A stretch of DNA of 64,000 bases from Arenicola marina. Taxonomy: Eukaryota; Annelida; Polychaeta; Arenicolidae. The stretch covers positions 22,357,143 through 22,421,142 of the forward strand of contig OZ025265.1 in NCBI GenBank assembly GCA_964019135.1, written 5' to 3'. The translations under genes were made by a program, and so were the position numbers. Under the pieces are notes generated by a model. It had not been told where the DNA came from. It searched no databases and was given only the letters and a program-made list of their open reading frames with translations. Positions 45,901 through 57,900 of this stretch are shown here, piece after piece (position 1 is the first letter of the stretch; each line of letters begins with the position of its first letter).

Positions 45901-48900
45901 GGATTCGCGATTCAGAGCGGGGACCCCCCCCCCCTCCTTCCCTCTAAAGCTAGCGATTCTTGAGTTCATCGTTGGATGTCCTCGGGCCAAGTGAACTTGT
46001 TATCTGTCTGATTCTATGTGAAATACATACAGACAGTTTGTTCGCAGTAATATCTCTTACTTGCCACCATACATCCGATGTTTCAAACATAAACATAATA
46101 GCCACCTCACATATAGCAGGATTCATGAAGCACCAGATGAATCCTGGACCAGTAGATCCTACAGATCATCATGCGCTCAGTGTATGGCTCAGTGGTCAAG
46201 GTGCCAGACGTTCGGCAGAGCGCGTTAAGCCTACGCCATAGTCCCTCTGCCCCACGTCAAATTTAACCATCAAACTATGGTTTCGGCTTCGATCGAGATC
46301 TTTATAGGTGTGAAGCGCTTTGAACTTTGAACCCGTGTTATTTTAAAAGATGTTTTCGCTTAGCTCGTCCTTTAGGATTGAGCGACACATCTGAATGTGT
46401 TCATTTTTTATTATGGATCAACCTAAACAACCCTCTAAACCATTCGTGAGCCCATCATCGTTGGCGGTGACGTGGGGCAGAGGTGATGTGAGGAACGAGT
46501 TCCCTCTGCTGGCAGAGTGGGTGCCAGCCGGGGATATATACTAACCAGGTAGGTCAGGTAGGAGACTTTGGGGAGACTCTGGTTGACAACGAACTTGAAG
46601 GCGACTGCCGTCAGGACCAAGGTAAAGGACAGCTGCAGGCGGTTCTCGGGTTTTCTCGGAGTCACCGCGAACGTCACGAAAGCCAAGCAACAAATGAGGA
46701 ACTGAAAAAAAATCATCAAATGCCGTCACAAATCTACACAAGTTATCGCATGTCATCATATGTCATTACCTGTTGTTGCACATAATTACAATGATAGTCA
46801 TTTCAAGTCGTTATATGTTGCCATAAATAGTCACGGTTAATTATGTAATCACATGTCATCAGATGTCATCACATGCGCCGTAAGTCAACTGACACGGGGC
46901 AGAAGGGTCAGGGGGGGGGGGGGCGGTGTAGAAAGCACAAACGAAAAAATTATCACAAACGTGAAAACGACCACAAACTAACAACGCATCTGTCACAAAC
47001 GTGAAAAATCACAAACGTAAAAGTGATTCGCTCACAAACGTAAAAAATGCCGTGATCACAAACATAATTCTTATAAACGTAAAAAAAATTCACTTACATC
47101 ACAAACATAAACACATTTCTGCCACAAACATAGAAATTTAAGGGGAGGAAAGAGAATATCGCTCATATCTATGCGTAAGTGTTGTATGTAGGCAGTACGC
47201 CCCCCCCCCACCCCACCCCCGCCCTGTGTCAATTGATGTACGGCGCATGTGGATGACATCGACGGCGTCGAGATAAAACATATGGGCATAATGTATAATC
47301 AGTTTAACCATAGAACACATAAGATGAGCGCAAATTCTGAAATCTAAAGTTTCGTAATAATCCATAAGAACGTGAAGTCAAATTCAATAGTCAAAAATAA
47401 ATATATCACTGCAATAAAATGATATAAAATGATATTCTGCATTACAGTACTAGATAGCACTTCCGATTTAAGATTTAAAAATTGAATTGAATTGAAGGTT
47501 AACTTGTAAGTAAAAACATCAGAATGAACATACTTACGGCTGATATGTGAAACAATCTTCAGATTGGAATGCTCAGCACGCTGGACGAGCGAACTTTACT
47601 ATTTATAATGGAGGAGGGAGGCTTTTGGTCAAGTAGCCACAGGCGCTCAAACAATAAAATACGCAATGATGATGGATGGGATATAAATTGTCCCGTGGGC
47701 GCAACACTTTATTAAAAATGTAAGGGCAAGACACTAAAAGTTAGAGCAATAAAACAAATAGTACAGGAGAAAGCTTCTGAAGCAACCATGAATATTGATG
47801 ACTTTCGTCTTGACTCGTGATATATTCTACACGGTGGTTATCTTCATTGTGTTGCACAGTACGCCGCCTAGCGATTACAGCTGGCGCTGGCGGCGAAGAA
47901 TGGAAACTCGCACCTGTCGGACCAGACACGGTGGCGCCATCTAGCGACAAAATAAACACTCACCCGGGTAACGCGGTGAAAAAAGGTACTTTTCTTTTTT
48001 ACGCGTGTTTTCTTTACAGCTTTGCATCGGAACTGGCTAATGATGGAGAGGTACTTGCTGCACCATAAGAAGCGGGGAGGCAGCCGACTCAAGATAAGGT
48101 GATCAGTTATTCATGCGCCCTGGGAGGTGATAGACGGCAGCCTGGGGCTAGGATGGCAGCACGGGGGTCCCTCACCGCAAGGAAAGCCTCGATGTGTGGA
48201 CACTATAATAGGGAACTTTATAAACCACGGCGCCTGTCCTGCATGTGTAGGCAATTAATCCTCATGGAGTTACCGAACTTCGGAGCACGGCGACAATTGT
48301 TTATTTGACATAGCAGTCGTCTGGAGTCATAAACAGGCGACTGACAACGGCAAATCGTAGTTTCCACAATTTCCACAATTCCACTTTTTTCAAATAAGAT
48401 ACAATCATCGAAAGCATCACCGGCACCACCATCACTACTGTCCCCACCGCCATCATCAACATGTTCGTCTTTTCCTTCACAACCATCACTACCACCATCA
48501 CCATCACTGCTATCACTACCATCATCACCATCACTGCTATCACCACCATCATCACCATCACTGCTATCACTACCATCATCACCATCACTGCTATCACTAC
48601 CATCATCACCATCACTGCTATCACTACCATCATCACCATCACTGCTATCACCACCATCATCACCATCACTGCTATCACTACCATCATCACCATCACTGCT
48701 ATCACTACCATCATCACCATCACTGCTATCACCACCATCATCACCATCACTGCTATCACCACTATCATCACCATCACTGCTATCACTACCATCATCACCA
48801 TCACTGCTATCACTACCATCATCACCACCACTGTTATCACTACCATCATCAACATCACTGCTATCACTACCATCATCCCCATCACTGCTATCACTACCAT

Positions 48901-51900
48901 CATCCCCATCACTGCTATCACTACCATCATCCCCATCACTGCTATCACTACCATCATCACCATCACGGCTATCACTACCATCATCACCATCACCGCTATC
49001 ACCGCTATCACCATCACCACCGCCATTACTACCATAAGCACCATCATCCTCATTATGATCACTACCTCCACCACCCCCGTATACCACCCCCATACCCCCT
49101 CAATGATTTATTGCCCCCCCCCCCGCGCTTATTCCGCCGCCTCATTACTGCCCCTCCCCCGCCGCCCCCTCCCCCACCAGAACCAGACGGTCATTACATT
49201 AAAACCTCCCCGCCTGGGGACACATTAAGCCCATGTAAGTCCCTCTCCCACCAGACGTGTCCTACAGGTCTGCAGTCTGCTGGCCACGTGGTCGCACGGG
49301 GTCCACAGTCTGATAACGCACGGGATGGCTCCCCGTGATCACACATGAGGCGTGGCGCACTCCGCCCATTACCCTTCACGGCCACATAATACACGATGGA
49401 CTGCTGGGTCCGGTTTATGAGGCATGGATTTCCTATTGGTCAGGGGCGAGGGGGATGGGGAGAGGGGAGTGGGTGGTGGGGAGTGGGTGGCAGGCGGTGG
49501 GTGGTGGGTAGTTAATAACCCATTACGACCCCGCCCAAGAGGCCCGGCTCACTCCCCAAGGACGCTCGCCCACTGACCTTGACCGGTTCAAGGTCCCGTT
49601 GTTGTCTACAGCAGGGGGCCAATATACCTCGCATCCTCCTCTGATCAGCGACACGAGTGGTGGACCTCGTGTCACTGATCAGAGGAGGAGGCGGGGTACA
49701 TTTGCTCTTTAGTTATTTAGCAAACGCATTAGGTTTTATATGCGGCTTGTAGTTGTATATCTGCTGTATTGCGTCGATGGAATGTGACGGATGTTTTTAT
49801 GCTGATGCGACAAAATCGTTGAGGCTATGTTATTGTCTCTCGATATCGTACGGTTATCTGGACACTTATTTTGACACCCGTATTATTTTGAAACATTCTG
49901 ATGAAACTTTTATTTTGACGCTGTCAACGAAATATAATCACTGTGACAATATCAATACGTAATTATTCACGTGACACTACCCCTCAGACAGTGTCAGCGC
50001 ATGAGATTCCGTGCCATATCTGCACCACCATTGCCCAACGCATTGGGAGGTACAGCCCAATGGTCTGGTGGTTAGCCAGATCGTGCCGAGGCCGAGTGCC
50101 GAGGCTCGAACCCTACTGTGCGAATATATAATCAAGTTCGTATAGGACAAAGATACCATGCCATTCATCGCGAAATTGGGGGTATACCCCCGGGATATGG
50201 CTTTACACTACCCTTGATCCTACCCACTCACGCGGTATGAACTTCACAGGATAAACTTCCATTGCCAAACCAACCAGCCAACCAACCATTGCGCCAACCC
50301 AGATATTTAAGGCATTTCCCAGGAGCCACTTTGCCCTACCATTGACCCCACCCCATCACGCGATGTGAAGTTCATAGGATAAACTGTCATTGTCAAACGA
50401 ACGAACGAACCAACCAACCAGCCATTGCGCCATCCCACAGATCTAAGCCCTTTCCCCAGAGACACATCGCGGGATGTCATCTTAATGTCACGACAGATCT
50501 TATCGCAACTCCCGCGTGAGCGTCCTTCTCAGTCTCCAGCCTGCAAACAAGTGCCAAGTCACTGCTATAGGGCCCTACCACACTCCTCCCCCGCACCACG
50601 CTCCCTGCCCCTGCCCCTGCCCCTGCCCCTGCCCCCCTTCACCCTCTCGCTGAGTCTTGCTTCTTGCTGGACGACCCAACACCGGGTAGCAGCTGAAGAT
50701 AAATGTCCCGGCGTCCGTTAGCGCCACCTATTGGGAGACTTATGCAGGAGTACTCAGCCAAAGGTAGCAGCTGAAGAGAGATGTGGCGGCGACCGTTGGC
50801 GCCACCTATTGGGAGACTTATGCAGGAGTACTCAGCCAAGGGTAGCAGCTGAAGAGAGATGTCCCGGCGACCGCTGGCGCCACCTATTGGGAGACTTATG
50901 CAGGAGTACTCAACCAAGGGTAGCAGCTGAAGAGAGATGTGGCGGCGACCGTTGGCGCCACCTATTGGGAGACTTATGCAGGAGTACTCAGCCAAGGGTA
51001 GCAGCTGAAGAGAGATGTGGCGGCGACCGTTGGCGCCACCTATTGGGAGACTTATGCAGGAGTACTCAGCCAAGGGTAGCAGCTGAAGAGAGATGTGGCG
51101 GCGACCGTTGGCGCCACCTATTGGGAGACTTATGCAGGAGTACTCAGCCAAGGGTAGCAGCTGAAGAGAGATGTGGCGGCGACCGTTGGCGCCACCTGTT
51201 GGGAGACTTATGCAGGGGTACTCAGCCAAGGGTAGCAGCTGAAGAGAGATGTGGCGGCGACCGTTGGCGCCATCTATTGGGAGACTTATGCAGGAGTACT
51301 CAGCCAAGGGTAGCAGCTGAAGAGAGATGTGGCGGCGACCGCTGGCGCCACCTATTGGGAGACTTATGCAGGAGTACTCAGCCAAGGGTAGCACCTGAAG
51401 AGAGATGTGGCGGCGACCGCTGGCGCCATCTATGAGGAGAAGTGATATTACGTCTCTCCCTGAAGTGCCGCGCAATGTAAATCATTATATCGGCCACACT
51501 ATCAAAATGTGTCGATTTTCCATGGAACCCGTGGTCTCTGCCAGGCCAGCCATCGTGCCAGGAGTTCGAGGTTCAAGCCGCCGTGTGCAAATAAATGTCG
51601 AAATTCATGCAGGATAAGCCTTCCAGGTAGTAGTCGTTAGTGCATTAGACCACAGATCTATGTTGGGTGGGTTCGAATCTGGAGCATGTCTCACCCTTTC
51701 ATCGTTCATCGTCCCGGGAGGTTTCTTGGTCCAATTTAACCTTTATGTGCACAAAACGGCACAAAACACCAACGTTTCATTTCATGTCATGCGGGATAGA
51801 GATTTCATGGCGTGTGTTCGAAAGGGGTATATGTAATGGCTTCACTGGGTCCTAGATCCTTTCCATTAACGCGAGATGATCTACCAATGTATGCATCGGC

Positions 51901-54900
51901 CACAGACGGGATCGGCCCCAGGACGGGATCGGCCACAGACGGGATCGGCCACAGACGGGATCGGCCAGAGACGGAATCGGTCACAGACGAAATCGGCCAC
52001 AGACGGGATCGGCTACAGACGGGATCGGCCACAGACGGGAGCGGCTACAGAAGGGATCGGCCACAGACGGGATCGGCCACAGACGGGAGCGGCTACAGAA
52101 GGGATCGGCCACAGACGGGATCGGCCACAGACGGGATCGGCCACAGACGGGAGCGGCTACAGACGGGATCGGCCACAGACGGGATCGGCCACAGACGGGA
52201 GCGGCCCCAGACGGGAGCGGCTACAGACGGGATCGGCCACAGACGGGATCGGCCACAGACGGGAGCGGCCCCAGACGGGAGCGGCTACAGACGGGATCGG
52301 CCACAGACGGGATCGGCCACAGACGGGAGCGGCCCCAGACGGGATCGGCCACAGACGGGATCGACCACAGACGGGATCGGCCCCAGACGGGATCGACCAC
52401 AGACGGGATTGGCCCAAGACGGGAGCGGCTACAGACGGGATCGGCTACAGACGGGATCGGCCACAGACGGGAGCGGCTACAGACGGGATCGGCCACAGAC
52501 GGGATCGGCCACAGACGGGAGCGGCCCCAGACGGGAGCGGCTACAGACGGGATCGGCCACAGACGGGATCGGCCACAGACGGGAGCGGCCCCAGACGGGA
52601 TCGGCCACAGACGGGATCGACCACAGACGGGATCGGCCCCAGACGGGATCGACCACAGACGGGATTGGCCCAAGACGGGAGCGGCTACAGACGGGATCGG
52701 CTACAGACGGGATCGACCACAGACGGGATCGGCCCCAGACGGTAGCGGCTACAGACAGGAGCGGCTACAGACGGGATCGGCCACAGACGGGATCGGCCCC
52801 AGACGGGAGCGGCTACAGACGGGATCGGCCACAGACGGGATCGGCCACAGACGGGAGCGGCTACAGACGGGATCGGCCACAGACGGGATCGGCCACAGAC
52901 GGGAGCGGCCCCAGACGGGAGCGGCTACAGACGGGATCGGCCACAGACGGGATCGGCCACAGACGGGAGCGGCCCCAGACGGGATCGGCCACAGACGGGA
53001 TCGACCACAGACGGGATCGGCCCCAGACGGGATCGACCACAGACGGGATTGGCCCAAGACGGGAGCGGCTACAGACGGGATCGGCTACAGACGGGATCGA
53101 CCACAGACGGGATCGGCCCCAGACGGTAGCGGCTACAGACAGGAGCGGCTACAGACGGGATCGGCCACAGACGGGATCGGCCCCAGACGGGAGCGGCTAC
53201 AGACGGGATCGGCCACAGACGGGATCGACCACAGACGGGATCGGCCCCAGACGGGATCGACCACAGACGGGATTGGCCCAAGACGGGAGCGGCTACAGAC
53301 GGGATCGGCTACAGACGGGATCGACCACAGACGGGATCGGCCCCAGACGGTAGCGGCTACAGACAGGAGCGGCTACAGACGGGATCGGCCACAGACGGGA
53401 TCGGCCCCAGACGGGAGCGGCTACAGACGGGATCGGCCACAGACGGGAGCGGCTACAGACGGGATCGGCCACAGACGGGATCGGCCACAGACGGGATCGG
53501 CTACAGACGGGATCGGCTACAGACGGGATCGACCACAGACGGTAGCGGCTACAGACAGGAGCGGCTACAGACGGGATCGGCCACAGACGGGATCGGCCCC
53601 AGACGGGAGCGGTCACAGACGGGATCGGCCACAGACAGGATCGGCCACAGACGGGATCGGCCCCAGACGGGATCGGCCACAGACGGGATCGGCCCCAGAC
53701 GGGAGCGGTCACAGACGGGATCGGCCACAGACGGGATCGGCCCCAGACGGGAGCGGTCACAGACGGGATCGGCCACAGACAGGATCGGCCACAGACGGGA
53801 TCGACCACAGACGGGATCGGCCACAGACGGGATCGGCTACAGACGGGATCGGCCACAGACGGGAGCGGCTACAGACGGGATCGGCCACAGACGGGATCGG
53901 CCACAGACGGGATCGGCTACAGACGGGATCGGCTACAGACGGGATCGACCACAGACGGTAGCGGCTACAGACGGGAGCGGCTACAGACGGGATCGGCCAC
54001 AGACGGGATCGGCCCCAGACGGGAGCGGTCACAGACGGGATCGGCCACAGACAGGATCGGCCACAGACGGGATCGGCCCCAGACGGGATCGGCCACAGAC
54101 GGGATCGGCCCCAGACGGGAGCGGTCACAGACGGGATCGGCCACAGACGGGATCGGCCCCAGACGGGAGCGGTCACAGACGGGAGCGGCTACAGACGGGA
54201 TCGGCCACAGACGGGATCGGCCACAGACGGGAGCGGCCCCAGACGGGATCGGCCACAGACGGGATCGGCCACAGACGGGATCGACCACAGACGGGATCGG
54301 CCCCAGACGGGATCGACCACAGACGGGATCGGCTACAGACGGGATCGACCACAGACGGTAGCGGCTACAGACGGGATCGGCTACAGACGGGATCGGCCAC
54401 AGACGGGATCGGCCACAGACGGGATCGGCCACAGACGGGAGCGGCTACAGACGGGATCGGCCACAGACGGGATCGGCCACAGACGGGAGCGGCCCCAGAC
54501 GGGATCGGCCACAGACGGGATCGGCCACAGACGGGATCGACCACAGACGGGATCGGCCCCAGACGGGATCGACCACAGACGGGATTGGCCCCAGACGGGA
54601 GCGGCTACAGACGGGATCGGCTACAGACGGGATCGACCACAGACGGTAGCGGCTACAGACGGGAGCGGCTACAGACGGGATCGGCCACAGACGGGATCGG
54701 CCCCAGACGGGAGCGGTCACAGACGGGATCGGCCACAGACAGGATCGGCCACAGACGGGATCGACCACAGACGGGATCGGCCACAGACGGGATCGACCAC
54801 AGACGGTAGCGGCTACAGACGGGAGCGGCTACAGACGGGAGCGGCTACAGACGGGATCGGCTACAGACGGGATCGGCCACAGACAGGATCGGCCACAGAC

Positions 54901-57900
54901 GGGATCGACCACAGACGGGATCGGCCACAGACGGGATCGGCCACAGACGGGATCGGCCACAGACGGGATCGACCACAGTGGTCACGCCCCCTAAAGACGA
55001 CACATACCTACACCCTACACGGAACCTGTCTAGACATGGCAAGGGTGAGCTGGCGGACTGTTTCGTTGCAGGACCACGACCAGTGACCAATATGAGAAGC
55101 TGCATTATGGATATTACCAAAGCGACTTTATTAGCCTTTAGTATTACGAACACGTCGAAAAACACTTCCGCCAAACATACCAAATGTAGCTACTAAGGAA
55201 ACAGAACATGCATATATAAAAGCATTGCGTGCGGCGGCGGAGTCAGGCCAACCACGCTTGGGCCTTCAACTGTTGATATGCACTGTACTTGGCCAATCAC
55301 CATGAACAATAATTATATCAATGTTTTCATACACGGTGGGCCTCGACCTGCCACCGCTGAGCCATCTTTTAATAAAATACAGCTAGAGGTAGAATAGAAA
55401 ATTAGTGATCATTCTTCTCCCAGACGTATTGTTCAATGGTCGGGGTGGGGTTATTATTAAGAACGTCATGAACCATACACTTGTCTGGTGACCCATACCA
55501 TGGGTCCGGCAACGTACAAATACTGGACAGTTAATTAGTCCGAGTGGAAATAACGGGCCAGCAACATACACATACTGGACAGCGAATTAGTCCGAGTGGA
55601 AATAGCGGGCCATCAACATACACATACTGGACAGCGAATTAGTCCGAGAGGAAATAACGGGCCAGCAACAAACAAATACTGGACAGCGAATTGGTCCGGG
55701 TGGAAATAGCGGGCCATCAACATACAAATACTGGACAGCGAATTAGTCCGAGAGGAAATAACGGGCCAGCAACAAACAAATACTGGACGGTGCGCCTTAA
55801 ATTCGCCAGAAAATCTCGACATTAATATTCATGACTGTTACGTCACTAGCGCGTCACGCTTCATCAATATTCATTGCTGCCCGGTCAGCACAAATGGCGG
55901 CCGGCGTAGGAGTTGTGCCCGCGTGGGGCCTGATCTTGACATCTGCTGCTGCTGCTGCTGAGAAAATTCGCTCCCACAAAGGAACAACAGGGTTTCACTA
56001 TGTTGCAGATTACTGTTATGCGGCATGCAATAGTAACAAGTACCCAGTAAAGATGTGTCTTAGTGTACACATATTTTGGTTAATGCCCGCCTTGTCAATT
56101 ACGCTGTTAATACGGCCTGGTCCATTCGTCTATCACATGGCACTCTTAAGCAAGTACGCGACAAAATAAAACCATCTTATTTTAGAATGCCGAAGCCCTC
56201 GTCTGCCAAGACCTGTCTGCCGCTGTCGGAGGTGTCGCCCGATAGAACCGCCCTCAATCGCCGCTTCCTCCATGCACCTCTAGCTGGCGGCGTCTGCACT
56301 CGGCGATTCCAACCCGGTCATGCATGCTGTGAATGTGTTGTGAGATTTCGACGTCGGCCACTTTTCACTCACGACACCACTTAGCAAAGAGATGTAGCAA
56401 CGTATTCCATTCCATGAGTATATTTTCTTTTTACAACTCTATATGTCTCTGATATTCCCTATCTGCCTACTCTTTGTCGTGAATCCCACTAGTTCCTCCT
56501 CCGCTCCTCTTGCCCCGCTTCTTTTATAGGTCCCCCCTACACCCCGGGCACCATCAGAATTCCTCCCCGTCCCTCGGGAGTACCCTGGTCACATCCCGCC
56601 ACAGTTAACCTGTGCAGGGCCCGCCCCACACCCCGGGACGCCCTGGCCTCTCCCCTGGCCAGGGCCCGTAAGTTCGAAACACCAGGGCCAAAATATTTCG
56701 CCCTAGAATAGAACATTAGCATGGAGCGGGGCGAATTATTTGGCCCCCGCAGTTCGAACTTACGGGCCCTTGCCCTTGTCATGCCCGGTGTGTGTTCCCG
56801 CTAAAGATATGCCGCCCCCACCCCGCAGATGTTGTGGCGGGTCTCGCTCTCAAGTGGTTGGGGGCCGCTCCACCCCCTTCCTGCGCCCGGGGGACCACCC
56901 TAGTCCCATCCAGTGGTCACTTCCACCCCACTCCGATCCGCGCACTGGGCGACCTGCCTCGCTGGACTTCTATCCCACGGGTTACCAATATTACCAGACA
57001 CGCTAACGCCCCACTACGGTTCCACTACAGTATATAACAGAAATCTTTACCATGCACGCACACTCTTATTACGTATAATGTCTAAAAAATGATTGTCATT
57101 CGTTATTGACCATAGAAACATGCTGGAATAAAAAAACTTGAGAACAAAAATTGTGTTATAAATGTATACCCTAAAAGGAAGGTTGCAACCCCATGCCCCC
57201 CTTAGATCCGCCTGTGCCCCCCTTCCACCCCTAACTGATAAACCTCTCCCACCACCACCAGGGGCAGGTTAGGGGGGTTGCATCCTTCCCCCTAAGGAAC
57301 TTGAACATACACTGTAAAAGTCGGGTTTTCCGTGCAACCCCCCCCCCCCCCACGAGTCGCAAATTCCTACACGGTCCCTGAGTCCTGGCCACTCTGTCTT
57401 GTCAGTAGCCCTATACTATAGTACAGTCAGAATCTGTGGTGGAGAGAATGTTGTCTCTATATTTCATGTGAAAAATATGATTTGATAAGTTTGTAGCAGA
57501 TGTTGCGGTTGCGTATGATCTGAAACCCCTTTCCGCTTGTCAGGGTCAGGGGAAACACCTTGTTGTGTTTAAATAGCGCTGCTGGGCACGCCGATTTAAG
57601 GGTCACAATGAATATTGATGAGGCGAGATGCTGGTGACGTAACAAGCATGAATATTCATGTCGAGGTTTTCTGGCGAATTTAAGGCGCACCATACTGGAC
57701 AGCAAATTAGTCCGACTGGAAATAACGGGCCGGCAACATACAAATACTGGACAGTGAATTAGTCCGACTGGAAATAACGGGCCAGCAACATACACATACT
57801 GGACAGCGAATTAGTCCGGGTGGAAATAGCGGGCCAGCAACATAAGTGCGCGGTTATATGCCCACAAGAAATTAAATTCAACCATTGTTGGTTCCATTTA

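Noticed and set aside
48218..49228. Frames of 255-291 codons (Asp/Ser/Gly, Met/Val or Thr/Ile strings)
   Set aside because: 27 bp trinucleotide-type array, open in several frames; not a gene.
50639..51475. 278- and 234-codon frames on opposite strands
   Set aside because: The 78 bp period is a multiple of three, so both strands stay open. No domain or codon signal; intronic.
51812..54809. Frames of up to 513 codons with DGIGHRRDRPQTGSAT-type repeats on both strands
   Set aside because: Produced by the 16 bp satellite, which lacks stops. No unique sequence or domain; intronic.
55831..57006. Short frames inside the Mutator-like element as transposase remnants
   Set aside because: They overlap each other, are low-complexity or Pro-rich, and show no transposase motif.
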